A stretch of 64,000 nucleotides of DNA, from NCBI RefSeq assembly GCF_963556105.2, contig NZ_OY829944.1:1149001-1213000 (forward strand), read 5' to 3'. Positions within the stretch are counted from its first letter, which is position 1, and each line of letters starts with the position of its first letter. Below, in pieces: positions 8,912 through 17,677 of this stretch. Under the pieces are notes generated by a model, which was given only the letters and a program-made list of their open reading frames with translations, was not told the DNA's origin and did not search any database. This DNA comes from an uncultured Tolumonas sp. (GTDB lineage: Bacteria; Pseudomonadota; Gammaproteobacteria; Enterobacterales; Aeromonadaceae). Both the position numbers and the translations under genes were made by a program.

Positions 8912-8919
8912 AATAAGTA

Positions 8920-9103
8920 GAGATCCCAGGGTGCCGCTGCAGGCTTTTGTCCTTGAACCCGAGAGTTCAAGGCGGAAATCTGACTGCCAATCTCAGGCTT
9001 CCCGGTCGGGCCGGGCATGCACACTGACTAGCGAGCGATTTCCTGGTAAAGAAATTATCGGCTCAGGGACTTAAGCCCACTGGCGCACACCCCAGGAAAA
9101 TTT
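8920..9103 (-). ncRNA. ssrS: 6S RNA
   Basis: Regulatory RNA that mimics an open promoter and sequesters sigma-70 RNA polymerase in stationary phase. It lies between zapA and fau, its conserved genomic position. The long terminal stem pairs the 5' CCTGGGGTGTGC region (about 9085-9098) with the 3' GCGGCACCCTGGG region (about 8925-8938). The strongly conserved CTTGAACtctcggGTTCAAGG hairpin (about 8951-8968) and AGTCCCTGAGCCGAT on the 5' side are recognisable from E. coli 6S RNA. The length of about 184 nt matches the family. The exact ends are estimated from the stem. Confidence 0.92.
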
Positions 9104-9108
9104 TTCTT

Positions 9109-9435
9109 TTAGTTACAATCATCTACCGACAATTTACTCTGCTCTTTCAGGGCGTCCTGAATGACATCGTTAAGCTGTCTGATGCGTCGTTCCATACTTT
9201 CAGAATATTGCTGAATGCGGTTTTTTTCAAGTAATAATTCGTGACTCAGATTCAAAGCTACCATAATAGCTAGCTGTTCATTACTGCTACCACGAGCCCG
9301 AATACGTAAGTCGCCCAGCGCGTCGTCTAGTTTTTGTGCAGCCTGTCGTAACAACTGATATTGGTCTGACTGACAAGAGACCCGGTACGCGCGTCCCAGC
9401 ACATTAATTTCTACGGATTCCAAAGGCTCTGTCAT
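9109..9435 (-). CDS. zapA: Cell division protein ZapA
   Basis: Cytosolic FtsZ-ring stabiliser that bundles FtsZ protofilaments. From ATG 9435 it is 108 residues (109 in E. coli), starting MTEPLESVEINVLGRAYRVSC. The globular N-terminal domain is followed by a long coiled coil (about residues 55-100) with the family run NEQLAIMVALNLSHELLLEK. The frame is open further upstream to 9510, but that extension lacks homology. The stop is immediately upstream of the 6S RNA gene. Confidence 0.93.
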   Translation of the reverse strand: MTEPLESVEINVLGRAYRVSCQSDQYQLLRQAAQKLDDALGDLRIRARGSSNEQLAIMVALNLSHELLLEKNRIQQYSESMERRIRQLNDVIQDALKEQSKLSVDDCN

Positions 9436-9525
9436 GTTGATAATTCGTTCTGCGCCAGTTAAATACAGTAAATAACGGCCGACTATATAACTGGGATCCA
9501 GAACTTGCAAGCGTTCTCACTGGTG

Positions 9526-9561
9526 ACGGCCGGCCGTGAATGTTAGGATCAGGTATCCTAA
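9526..9561. promoter_or_regulatory. Two palindromes in the zapA/ygfB divergent region
   Basis: A perfect 12-bp palindrome ACGGCCGGCCGT (9526-9537) is followed 5 bp later by the inverted repeat TTAGGAT-CAGGT-ATCCTAA (9543-9561). They lie between the divergent zapA and ygfB starts and could be operators or a hairpin in the ygfB leader. No regulator can be assigned from sequence. Confidence 0.35.
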
Positions 9562-9604
9562 GGTTGTTTCTTTTGACCGTCACTTTTTCTCAATGGTTTA
9601 TCGT

Positions 9605-10171
9605 ATGAATAATAACATTTTTCAGGAATATGCTCAGGCAGAACAGCTGTTGGAACAGCATGATGTCATGGCTTCTCCTGCCGAGTTACATGGTATTCTT
9701 TGTGGCTTGTTGTGTGGTGGGGTTGCGGCTACCGGTAAGCAATGGCTGACCGAATTTAATGCGTTGGTTAATGATGGTTTGCCAATGCCGGCGGCGGTAC
9801 GCGGTTGGCTGGAACAATTATTCCTCGCAACTCAGGCTGCATTAAATCAACAGTCTGGTTTAGAACTGTTATTACCAGATGAAGATTGTCCGTTAGATGA
9901 GCGGTTGCAATCTATCAGTGAATGGGTTCAGGCATTTCTGGCTGGTTTTGCTGTTATGCAGCAGGAGTTGAATCGTGCATCAGAAGAGTTGCAGGAGATG
10001 ATTGGTGATTTTAGCAATATCACGCAACTGGATGACGAATTTGAAGAAGATGAAGAAAACGAAACGTCTTATTTTGTGCTGTATGAACACGTGAAACTGG
10101 GCACCATGCTGGCTTTTGAAGAGTTTGGCAACGTACTGCCTCAGGCTGAGCCAAGCCCTACATTGCATTGA
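9605..10171 (+). CDS. ygfB: YgfB, UPF0149 family protein
   Basis: Cytosolic helical protein of the UPF0149 family, 188 residues from ATG 9605. Conserved features are ASPAELHGILCGLLCGG near residue 22, the WVQAFLAGFAVMQ helix near 105, and an acidic linker DDEFEEDEENE. It ends in PSPTLH, the C-terminal signature shared with E. coli YgfB (KPTLH). ATG 9593 is an alternative start; neither has a strong ribosome site. It precedes ubiH directly. The pepP gene that separates ygfB and ubiH in E. coli is absent here. The family's role is not firmly established (transcriptional in Pseudomonas). Confidence 0.9.
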   Translation: MNNNIFQEYAQAEQLLEQHDVMASPAELHGILCGLLCGGVAATGKQWLTEFNALVNDGLPMPAAVRGWLEQLFLATQAALNQQSGLELLLPDEDCPLDERLQSISEWVQAFLAGFAVMQQELNRASEELQEMIGDFSNITQLDDEFEEDEENETSYFVLYEHVKLGTMLAFEEFGNVLPQAEPSPTLH

Positions 10172-11367
10172 TTGAACATAACGTGACAACTCTGACAGAT
10201 TACGATGTGGTTATTGCTGGCGGCGGCATGACAGGCGCCACGTTAGCAATTGCACTGGCACAACTGGCGCCAGCTGGCCGACCTTGGCGCATTGCCCTAA
10301 TCGAAGCACATCAACCACAATCGACCCATCCTGGGTTTGATGGGCGGGCGATTGCGTTAGCTGCGGGTAGTGTTGAAGCATTACAGCAACTGAAGTTATG
10401 GTCGTCATGGCAGCCAACTGCCCATGCAATTCGTCATATTCATGTCTCAGAACAAGGTCATGCCGGGCGGGTGACGCTGAGCGCTGAAGAGTTTCAGCAA
10501 CCCGCACTCGGTTATGTTCTTGAACTATCAGCAGCCGGTCAACGATTGTATAAGCAGTTGGCACTGCATACTAATATCAGCCATTTTTGTCCGGCTAAAC
10601 TGATTGCCTGTATGCAATCAGCAGATTTGGTCACGTTGACGCTGTCTTCGGGCGAACAGATCACCACTCGTTTGTTGGTGGGGGCGGATGGCGCGCAATC
10701 AATCTTGCAGGCGCAACTAAATTTACCGGTAGCGCAGCACGATTTTCAGCAAAGCGCGCTCATCACCACCTTACAAACAGAACAAGCGGTTGCTGCCCGG
10801 GCGTGGGAGCGATTCACGCCACATGGCCCACTGGCGTTATTACCGTTAGGTGAACAAACGTACTCGGTTGTTTGGTGTCAATCGCACGAAAATGCACAAC
10901 AAAAAATACAGTTACCGGAAGCGGAATTTACCCGTCAGTTGCAACAAGCTTTTGGTTTCAGAGCGGGGCATTTTGTACAGACCGGTGCTCGTGCTGTTTA
11001 TCCATTAGCACTGCGTTATCTGACACAATCGACACACCATCGGGTGGTGTTGCTGGGCAATGCAGCTCACCAACTGCATCCAGTGGCAGGGCAAGGCTTT
11101 AATCTGGCGATGCGCGATATTATGGCGCTACGTGATTGTTTACAGCAGGTTACCGATTCCGGTGCTTATGCCGTGTTACAAAAATATCAACAGCGACGAA
11201 AAGATGATCAGCAACGTACTATCTGGTTTACCTCCGCACTGGCCTCGTTATTTGCTGATCCGGCGTTACCGCTACTGATCGCTCGTCAGTCAGGATTGTT
11301 GCTAATGAATCATGTCCCGGCATTAAAAAATGCATTGGTACAACAAGCTTTAGGATATAAATCATGA
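10168..11367 (+). CDS. ubiH: 2-octaprenyl-6-methoxyphenol hydroxylase UbiH
   Basis: FAD-dependent monooxygenase of aerobic ubiquinone synthesis. Of about 399 residues, the N-terminal dinucleotide-binding fold VVIAGGGMTGATLAIALA and the second FAD motif LVGADGAQSIL (about residue 170) are clear. So is the flavin-binding GNAAHQLHPVAGQGFNLAMRD near residue 298, which also marks the UbiH/UbiF/Coq6 family. Similarity to E. coli UbiH includes HPGFDGRAIALAAG. The start is uncertain: TTG 10168 overlaps the ygfB stop, and GTG 10183 is an equally reasonable start. It is translationally coupled to ubiI through an ATGA overlap. Confidence 0.93.
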   Translation: MIEHNVTTLTDYDVVIAGGGMTGATLAIALAQLAPAGRPWRIALIEAHQPQSTHPGFDGRAIALAAGSVEALQQLKLWSSWQPTAHAIRHIHVSEQGHAGRVTLSAEEFQQPALGYVLELSAAGQRLYKQLALHTNISHFCPAKLIACMQSADLVTLTLSSGEQITTRLLVGADGAQSILQAQLNLPVAQHDFQQSALITTLQTEQAVAARAWERFTPHGPLALLPLGEQTYSVVWCQSHENAQQKIQLPEAEFTRQLQQAFGFRAGHFVQTGARAVYPLALRYLTQSTHHRVVLLGNAAHQLHPVAGQGFNLAMRDIMALRDCLQQVTDSGAYAVLQKYQQRRKDDQQRTIWFTSALASLFADPALPLLIARQSGLLLMNHVPALKNALVQQALGYKS

Positions 11368-12554
11368 AGATGCTGGATCTGGTTATTGTTGGCGCAGGCA
11401 TGGTGGGTTTGGCTTTAGCCTCTGCTTTACGAGAAAGTGGCTTGCGAATTGCCGTCATTGACCAAAAATTACCGGAAGAGATGACGCCAGAACCTTCGAC
11501 CCGAGTCAGTGCGATCAATTTGGCCAGTGAACGTTTTCTGACCCGAACCGGTGGCTGGCCTTTACTAGCGCGGAAAGCGATTTTTACTGGTATGTCAGTT
11601 TGGGAGAAAGACAGTTTTGCCCATTTCGAGCTAGATGCCAGCCAGTTTCAGCAATCACATTTAGGCCATATCATTGAAAATAATGTCATCCAGCAGGCGT
11701 TATTAACCACGTTACAAGACTCATCGGTTGAGCTGTTTTGCCCGGCGCAAATACAATCTGTCTCAGAAAATGAGCAAGGCTTTGTGGTGTTACTCGATAA
11801 TCAGCAAATGCTGTTTACTCGCCTGATTGTGGCTGCGGATGGCGCGAATTCATGGTTACGTCAGCAATTTAGAATTCCGGTTACCAGTTGGGATTATCAA
11901 CATACGGCACTGGTGGCGACTATTCGTACCGCAGAGCCTCATCAGAATATTGCCCGGCAGATCTTTACGTCACAAGGGCCGTTAGCCTTTTTGCCGCTGG
12001 GGCAGGAAAACCTATGTTCCATCGTCTGGTCATTACCATCACTACAGGCAGAAGATTTAGCCTCCTGTGCTGAGGATGAGTTTAATCATCGGTTAGCGGC
12101 TATGTTTGATGTGCGACTCGGTGTTTGTGAATTGGCTAGTGCCCGCGTGTTGTGCCCGTTAAAGGCGCGTTATGCACGGCAACAGGTACAATCCCGTTTG
12201 ATCTTGATGGGCGATGCTGCGCATACCATCCATCCGTTAGCAGGACAGGGCGTTAATCTCGGGTTGATGGATGCAGCGGCATTGGCGGACACCTTACTGC
12301 AGTCGATCAAGCAGCAGATCCCATTGGATGATGCGATGACCTTGCGTCGTTATGAGCGCTGGCGTAAAGCAGAAGCTGTGCAGTGGCTGACCACGATGGA
12401 AGGGTTTAAACAACTATTCAGCGGTGACCATCCACTGAAAAAGTTAGTTCGTGGTACAGGTATGCGGCTGGCGGCACACAGTATGCCGCTGATGAAACCG
12501 CTGTTGGCTCAAGCCTTAGGTGTGAGTGACGAACTGCCTGAATCGGCGCGTTAA
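11364..12554 (+). CDS. ubiI: 2-octaprenylphenol hydroxylase UbiI (VisC)
   Basis: FAD-dependent C5 hydroxylase of ubiquinone synthesis, 396 residues. The N-terminal Rossmann motif DLVIVGAGMVGLALASALRES, the central IVAADGANSWLRQQ and the GDAAHTIHPLAGQGVNLGLMD signature near residue 284 place it in the UbiH/F/I family. The early TRVSAINLAS block and its position directly behind ubiH favour UbiI over UbiF. The start overlaps the ubiH stop (ATGA), so the two are one operon. No terminator is evident before the convergent dnaC. Confidence 0.92.
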   Translation: MKMLDLVIVGAGMVGLALASALRESGLRIAVIDQKLPEEMTPEPSTRVSAINLASERFLTRTGGWPLLARKAIFTGMSVWEKDSFAHFELDASQFQQSHLGHIIENNVIQQALLTTLQDSSVELFCPAQIQSVSENEQGFVVLLDNQQMLFTRLIVAADGANSWLRQQFRIPVTSWDYQHTALVATIRTAEPHQNIARQIFTSQGPLAFLPLGQENLCSIVWSLPSLQAEDLASCAEDEFNHRLAAMFDVRLGVCELASARVLCPLKARYARQQVQSRLILMGDAAHTIHPLAGQGVNLGLMDAAALADTLLQSIKQQIPLDDAMTLRRYERWRKAEAVQWLTTMEGFKQLFSGDHPLKKLVRGTGMRLAAHSMPLMKPLLAQALGVSDELPESAR

Positions 12555-12584
12555 ATTTTTCTGCGTAGCACGAAAGCGGCGGCA

Positions 12585-13412
12585 TTAGCCGCCATAATTA
12601 CCGATGCGAGGGCGACGGCTTGGGCCGGTCAGGTGGATATCAACAGGGTTAAACGCTTTAATCGCTTCAAAGCAGAAATCGCCCACCGCCTGATGTAATG
12701 ATGCCGGATTATGATTGGTAATTAAGATCACGCTCTTCGATAAATTCCGACGTCGACGTAGCAGATGGCCAAGGAAGCTGCTCTGACTCTCCACCATACG
12801 GGTTTTATTCGCCCCGATCTCATCAATGATCAGCAGATCCACTTCTTCCAAAGCGCGGCGATAACGATTCCGTTCATCCTGATCTTCAATGACAGCAAAG
12901 AACAGACGATCAATGATCGACGCCCATTGCTGGAAAATGACTGATTTTTGGCGTTGGGCAATCAATTCATGCGCGATGGCACCTGCGAGCGTTGATTTGC
13001 CACTGCCATAATCACCGTAGATCAGAATACAGCTGCCGCCATTTTGCTCCCAGTGTTCAAAGCCGCTGATAAACGACTGTGCGGTCTGAATGGCATAACC
13101 CAACACCGGGTCGTTATGATCCATTTTTTCAAATAACCAATCTGGGTTTAAATCAGCCTGCGCAATTAAATTTTGAATACGTTGTAGTCGTGTCTCTTGC
13201 TGCAGTTTTTGTACGTCAGAGTTGGCCTGTTTTTCATACTCGGCCCGTAGCTGCTCATAGTTATATTCGGGGACAGGAATATGGGAACGACGAATGCGCT
13301 GTAAACGGGTGAGCAATGCATTAACCTGCTGTTTCGTTTGTTCATCACTCGATTCGGTTCTACGCGGCATTTCTTCCTGATTTTCTTTTAATGGATCATT
13401 GTGCTCACTCAT
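12585..13412 (-). CDS. dnaC: DnaC-like replicative helicase loader (AAA+ ATPase)
   Basis: Cytosolic AAA+ protein that opens and loads the DnaB helicase. It has 275 residues, about 30 more than E. coli DnaC; the extra length is an acidic N-terminal tail before ARLQRIRRSHIP-like sequence. Walker A is GDYGSGKST (about residues 131-139) and Walker B is LLIIDEIG (about residues 192-199). A sensor I-like VILITNHN follows near residue 226, and the C-terminal SRRPRIGNYGG carries a basic patch. The start overlaps the upstream dnaT-like gene by 8 nt, so the pair is one operon, as dnaT-dnaC is in E. coli. Confidence 0.87.
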   Translation of the reverse strand: MSEHNDPLKENQEEMPRRTESSDEQTKQQVNALLTRLQRIRRSHIPVPEYNYEQLRAEYEKQANSDVQKLQQETRLQRIQNLIAQADLNPDWLFEKMDHNDPVLGYAIQTAQSFISGFEHWEQNGGSCILIYGDYGSGKSTLAGAIAHELIAQRQKSVIFQQWASIIDRLFFAVIEDQDERNRYRRALEEVDLLIIDEIGANKTRMVESQSSFLGHLLRRRRNLSKSVILITNHNPASLHQAVGDFCFEAIKAFNPVDIHLTGPSRRPRIGNYGG

Positions 13413-14088
13413 GATCTTCCCCTTGTTGTTGTTTTAGTTGTTGCGCGTGAGCAATCATCTCTAATGCGCGTTGGCTGGGTTCGCTACTTATATTTTGTGT
13501 TGTTGTTGCCACCGTTATTTGCTGATAACCAATCGTGTCGGTTTGTTTACGTTGATAACGACGACTTTTCAGCATTTTGACAAATTTCATCATCCATTGA
13601 TGCTGCGTGGCAAAACGTTCTGGCCGGCCAAGCCAATAGGCGATAAATTCACCGCGTTCTTCTTCATCATAATGCGGGTCGATTAAACCACATAACTGGC
13701 AGATCCCGACAAACTGATGATCAGGCTGCCATTCGGTATGCATCGCAAAAGCGGGTTGTGCCAACGGTGCAGTCTGCGATGCCAGCAAAGGGAGAATGAC
13801 GTATTGTTGGTGATAATGCTCTGATGGTGTAGCTATTGTTTGTAGTTGGATCAAACCAGCTTGTACCAATTCATCAAATAACTGCGTAAGTTGGCGTGCA
13901 GTGACCTGATAGCTGAAACCGCCGGTAACGAGTGGATCTTCAACTGCAAGCGCACGGCCAAGTTCGGGATAATTAATCAACACCGGTTGTTGTTGTGTCG
14001 CCATGCGTCGTAAATGCAGACAGTACAGAGTTCGGGCCGGATGACTGAGACGAGACTGGTTTAGTAATAAAAATTCTTGTGGCGACAT
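13405..14088 (-). CDS. dnaT: DnaT-like primosomal protein
   Basis: Probable primosome component acting with the DnaC-like loader. The C-terminal half has the DnaT DNA-binding domain pattern MHTEWQPDHQF, then GEFIAYWLGRPERFATQHQWMMKFVKMLK (about residues 115-180), which parallels E. coli DnaT. The N-terminal half (about residues 1-95) looks like a winged-helix/replication-initiator fold and is unlike the E. coli trimerisation region. I chose ATG 14088 because AGGA lies 9 nt upstream; ATG 14094 is only 3 nt from that site. It is the first gene of the dnaTC operon and is divergent from rssB. Confidence 0.78.
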   Translation of the reverse strand: MSPQEFLLLNQSRLSHPARTLYCLHLRRMATQQQPVLINYPELGRALAVEDPLVTGGFSYQVTARQLTQLFDELVQAGLIQLQTIATPSEHYHQQYVILPLLASQTAPLAQPAFAMHTEWQPDHQFVGICQLCGLIDPHYDEEERGEFIAYWLGRPERFATQHQWMMKFVKMLKSRRYQRKQTDTIGYQQITVATTTQNISSEPSQRALEMIAHAQQLKQQQGEDHE

Positions 14089-14291
14089 CGTCATTATTCC
14101 TGATGTATTGGCTCATTATCTCTGATTTATGCTGATGAAGACAAACGAATATCTGGCGATAGTACAGGTTAGCAAATCCATGGATAAAATAGTCAATTCT
14201 GTGAAGTTGTAAAAATTTAAAAATAAGTCAACTTTCGCTCGACCGAGATGTTAGCTACGCTATTCATAAAGCCGAGATTCGGGATGACGCC

Positions 14292-15284
14292 ATGGTTCAT
14301 GGAACCAGTCAGCAAAAAATATTACTAATTGAAGATGAAGCGGTGTTTCGTATGACGCTGGGCGCTTATCTGCGTAGTAAAAACTACCTGCTGATGGAGA
14401 GTAAAAATGGTGCGGAAGGTTTAGCTTGTGTCGCTATGTTTCAACCTGATGTCGTGCTTTGTGACTTGCATATGCCGGGCATGACTGGTCATCAAGTTAT
14501 CACCATCATTCATCAACGGTATCCAACTATTCCAGTGATTGTCATTTCTGGTGTGGCTCGTTTTGATGATGTGACCCAAGCATTGCGAGAGGGTGCTTGC
14601 GATTATCTGCTTAAACCAATAACCGATTGGAATGTGGTTACCGAAGCGATAGAACAATGTTTATCGAATGCAGAACCGGGCGATCATTATCAGGAATTAC
14701 AGCATCACCGAGCTTTGTTGCGTAAAGATGACTATACCGCGACTAAACTCATGCACATGATGCAAAAAAAGACATCGCCAATAACGTTGGGGCAATGGCG
14801 CATTGATTACAGCTCAACTACGCCATTGTTATATGCGGAATTTTACTCGGTGGATAATGCACTGATGGTTGTCATTGTGGAGCTGTATGCAGAGATGCTG
14901 GATGTAGCATTTGTCGCGGCCATGATCAAATTTTTATTAGATCCGCCATATCGTCAATATCAGCAAAATGAGAATAATATTTTTGATTCGCCGCGTAATG
15001 TGTTGAGTTATCTGAACTGGCATATCTGTCAATCTGGCATCTTGTGCAATATTAACTGTTCAGTATTACTGCTGTCTGATGATACTGAAGTGGTTCATTT
15101 CGCCAATGCTGGGTTGAGTTTTCCGCATTGGTTAAAAAAAGCGGCTAACCTTTCGTTGGGGCTATTACCAGAAGTGGAATATCACAATTTTAATAAAGTG
15201 ATCAGTTATCCGTTTGAAATGCAGGTGCAGGGAGAGGCGGAAAATAATCTGATGTTGAAAATTGCCAGAAGCTCGCCTGGATAA
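14292..15284 (+). CDS. rssB: RssB-like response regulator (RpoS proteolysis adaptor)
   Basis: Response regulator of 330 residues that resembles RssB, the adaptor delivering sigma-S to ClpXP. The receiver domain (about residues 8-130) has acidic pocket residues in LIEDEA and the phosphoacceptor Asp58 in VVLCDLHMPGM; Asp58 is also the residue in E. coli RssB. The conserved Lys is in YLLKPI. The C-terminal half (about residues 165-325) fits the degenerate PP2C-like effector domain of RssB. It lies next to galU as in E. coli, but here the two genes converge. Whether it acts on RpoS in this organism is inferred. Confidence 0.85.
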   Translation: MVHGTSQQKILLIEDEAVFRMTLGAYLRSKNYLLMESKNGAEGLACVAMFQPDVVLCDLHMPGMTGHQVITIIHQRYPTIPVIVISGVARFDDVTQALREGACDYLLKPITDWNVVTEAIEQCLSNAEPGDHYQELQHHRALLRKDDYTATKLMHMMQKKTSPITLGQWRIDYSSTTPLLYAEFYSVDNALMVVIVELYAEMLDVAFVAAMIKFLLDPPYRQYQQNENNIFDSPRNVLSYLNWHICQSGILCNINCSVLLLSDDTEVVHFANAGLSFPHWLKKAANLSLGLLPEVEYHNFNKVISYPFEMQVQGEAENNLMLKIARSSPG

Positions 15285-15329
15285 TAGCAAAGAGAGACAG
15301 GGGCAGCGCTAACACTACCCCCTCAGCGC

Positions 15330-16244
15330 TTAATCGAGCGTTTTAATTAATTCTTTCAGGTAAGCTTTGAAATCATTTTTCAGTGATTTATGACGCAGCG
15401 CATATTCCACATTGGCTTTCATATATCCTAATTTGCTGCCGCAGTCATGGCTCTTACCTTTCATCAGATAAGCATTCACCGGCTGTTTATCCATCAGCAT
15501 CGCAATAGCATCGGTCAGTTGAATTTCATCGCCCGCACCAAGCGGCGTTTTTTCCAGCAATGGCCAGATGTCAGCAGACAGAACGTAACGGCCCACGACA
15601 GCCAGATTGGACGGTGCTTTATCAACCGCTGGTTTTTCAACGATTTGACGAATTGGCAGTGAAGCTCCAGCGGTCAGGGTTTCACCATTGACATCGGCAA
15701 TACCATACTGATCGACGGTTTCTTTGGCGACAGGTTCAACCATGATCTGGCTGACGCCGGTTTCACCAAATTGCTTCACCATGTCAGACAGGTTATCTGT
15801 TTTCAGATCGCAAGAAGCATCGTCAATCAGCACGTCAGGCAGCAACACCACAAATGGTTGGTCGCCAACCAGTGGGTGCGCACACAAAATGGCATGGCCC
15901 AAGCCTTTGGCTTCGCCCTGACGGATGTGCATGATGGTGACATCTTTCGGGCAGATATTTTGAATTTCAGCCAGCAACTGACGCTTAACACGCTTTTCCA
16001 GCGTCGCTTCTAATTCAAAACTTTTATCGAAATGGTTTTCGATAGAGTTTTTACTGGAATGTGTGACCAGCACGATTTCTTTAATACCAGCTGCAATTGC
16101 TTCACGCACCACATATTCAATCAGTGGACGGTCAACCACCGGCAGCATTTCTTTTGGGATCGCTTTAGTGGCTGGCAACATACGGGTACCCAGACCCGCT
16201 ACTGGTAATATCGCTTTACGAACTGCAAATTGGGTGGTGCTCAT
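15330..16244 (-). CDS. galU: UTP-glucose-1-phosphate uridylyltransferase GalU
   Basis: Makes UDP-glucose from UTP and glucose-1-phosphate for LPS, capsule and trehalose pathways. It is 304 residues, normal for bacterial GalU. The nucleotide-binding start [26 protein letters not shown] (residues 9-34) is diagnostic. [12 protein letters not shown] (about residues 131-142) carries the metal-binding Asp, and IVEKP near residue 203 is also conserved. AAGGA lies 8 nt upstream of ATG 16244. It is convergent with rssB. UDP-glucose is also a likely precursor for the polysaccharide locus at the end of the window. Confidence 0.95.
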   Translation of the reverse strand: MSTTQFAVRKAILPVAGLGTRMLPATKAIPKEMLPVVDRPLIEYVVREAIAAGIKEIVLVTHSSKNSIENHFDKSFELEATLEKRVKRQLLAEIQNICPKDVTIMHIRQGEAKGLGHAILCAHPLVGDQPFVVLLPDVLIDDASCDLKTDNLSDMVKQFGETGVSQIMVEPVAKETVDQYGIADVNGETLTAGASLPIRQIVEKPAVDKAPSNLAVVGRYVLSADIWPLLEKTPLGAGDEIQLTDAIAMLMDKQPVNAYLMKGKSHDCGSKLGYMKANVEYALRHKSLKNDFKAYLKELIKTLD

Positions 16245-16334
16245 TGTTAGTCCTTGTAATATACAGACAAGCTGGCGCTATCATAACCGACTTCCTATTC
16301 TTTGGTAGATCAATTTTGAATGGCAATAATCAGA

Positions 16335-16727
16335 TTACTCCGGTGTCATATAAGGATTTCTGTTCAATTGCATTTGTGTTTCTGCTGAAAAATTAGTTGG
16401 TTGTACTATGTTATTGATGCTTAATCGAGCCAGATTACTGCTGAGTAGTTTGGGGCCAATGCCTTTGACTTGCTCAAGTTCTTCGATGCGCTGAAAGCCA
16501 TGATGTTTTTCACGGTAAGTTATGATTGCTTGTGCTTTCTTTTTACCTATCCCTTTGAGAGTCATTAATTGTTCCACAGGCGCAGTATTTAAATCGATTG
16601 ATGTTTGTTCGCCAATATTGACCGTGGTGCTACTGAATGCTGCAACTTGATTTTCTGCAGCCAGTGCAGTGTTTGCCGCGAATGGTAAAGCTGAAAGCAG
16701 TAAGGTAAAAATAGCTTTTTTAAACAT
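16335..16727 (-). CDS. ComEA/YbaV-like secreted helix-hairpin-helix protein
   Basis: Protein of 130 residues with a Sec signal peptide (KKAIFTLLLSALPFAANTALA, cleavage near residue 23). Two helix-hairpin-helix motifs follow, LMTLKGIGKKKAQAIITYR (about residues 54-72) and LEQVKGIGPKLLSSN (about residues 84-98). This is the ComEA/YbaV architecture, a periplasmic double-stranded DNA-binding module used in natural transformation in some relatives. No other competence gene lies nearby, so a competence role is only possible. A perfect 14-bp palindrome sits between it and the divergent cysQ. Confidence 0.85.
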   Translation of the reverse strand: MFKKAIFTLLLSALPFAANTALAAENQVAAFSSTTVNIGEQTSIDLNTAPVEQLMTLKGIGKKKAQAIITYREKHHGFQRIEELEQVKGIGPKLLSSNLARLSINNIVQPTNFSAETQMQLNRNPYMTPE

Positions 16728-16743
16728 ATGGTCTCTCCTGAAG

Positions 16744-16798
16744 TGATGAATTCATCATCAAACAGAAGTCAGGCAGTGCCTACTGCCAGTTATGGCAG
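16744..16798. promoter_or_regulatory. Palindromes between the ComEA-like gene and cysQ
   Basis: TGATGAATTCATCA (16744-16757) is a perfect 14-bp palindrome placed 17 bp upstream of the ComEA-like start. CTGCCA-GTTA-TGGCAG (16783-16798) is a second inverted repeat. Either could be an operator for the divergent genes; no regulator is recognised. Confidence 0.35.
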
Positions 16799-16884
16799 CA
16801 CTGGCTATAAGTCAGTGCGTAATGATCTAAGTGTGGCGGCGGTCATCAGGTACACTGTTGGCAGATAAATTAGGGAATAAAAAT

Positions 16885-17643
16885 ATGTTGAATGATGAAT
16901 TAATTGTTGCGGTATTACAGATCGTGAAAGACGCCGGACAAGCGATCTTGTCTGTCTATGATGAACCGGTCGAACTGACAGTTAAAGCGGATGAATCACC
17001 CTTAACGCAGGCGGATAAAGCATCGCATCAATTGATTGAACAACAACTTCAGCTGCTGACACCTGAGTGGCAAGTGGTCTCGGAAGAATCGGATGATGTT
17101 GTGAAGGCAAAACGCACGACATTGCCGATCTATTGGCTGGTTGATCCGCTAGATGGCACCAAAGAATTCATTAAACGCAACGGCGAGTTTACCGTCAATA
17201 TTGCACTGATTGTTGATGGCATTGCGGTATTTGGCGCTGTGGGCGTACCGGTGCAGAAAAAATTGTATTGGGGCGGTAAAACGTATGGTTGCTGGCTGGA
17301 AGATGAAACTGGAGTTCATGCTTTATCTGGAACCACTAAATCAGACAATGCGCCGTTACGTGTTGTAGGCAGTCGTTCACATGTGAATGCAGAAACCGCT
17401 GAATACCTCGAAAAACTGGGCGCACATGAGCTGGTGTCAGTGGGCAGTTCGCTGAAGTTTTGTTTACTGGCGGAAGGCAAAGCCGATTTGTATCCACGTT
17501 TAGGCCCGACTTGTGAGTGGGATACGGCCGCCGCGCAGGCGGTATTGGAAGGTGCGGGTGGTAAAGTGGAAACGCTGGCAGGGCAACCGCTGCGTTACAG
17601 CAAAGCAGATATTCTGAACCCGTGGTTTGTCGCTTCTATCTGA
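16885..17643 (+). CDS. cysQ: 3'(2'),5'-bisphosphate nucleotidase CysQ
   Basis: Mg-dependent phosphatase of the inositol-monophosphatase superfamily that hydrolyses PAP/PAPS from sulfate assimilation. From ATG 16885 it is 252 residues, near E. coli CysQ (246). The metal-binding set is visible: ADESPLTQADKAS, SEESDD (about residues 69-74), WLVDPLDGTKEFIKRNGEFTVN (about residues 86-107) and the C-terminal PTCEWDTAAAQAVLEGAGG. AGGGA lies 8 nt upstream of the start; the open frame further upstream lacks homology. It is followed directly by an intrinsic terminator and then an ERIC element. Confidence 0.94.
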   Translation: MLNDELIVAVLQIVKDAGQAILSVYDEPVELTVKADESPLTQADKASHQLIEQQLQLLTPEWQVVSEESDDVVKAKRTTLPIYWLVDPLDGTKEFIKRNGEFTVNIALIVDGIAVFGAVGVPVQKKLYWGGKTYGCWLEDETGVHALSGTTKSDNAPLRVVGSRSHVNAETAEYLEKLGAHELVSVGSSLKFCLLAEGKADLYPRLGPTCEWDTAAAQAVLEGAGGKVETLAGQPLRYSKADILNPWFVASI

Positions 17644-17647
17644 ATGT

Positions 17648-17673
17648 AAAAAGGCCTGAACTCAGGCCTTTTT
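17648..17673 (+). terminator. cysQ intrinsic terminator
   Basis: Perfect 12-bp stem AAAAAGGCCTGA / TCAGGCCTTTTT with a 2-nt spacer in the sequence; the effective loop will open a few base pairs. The run of T closes the stem. It begins 4 nt after the cysQ stop. Confidence 0.9.
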
Positions 17674-17677
17674 AATA

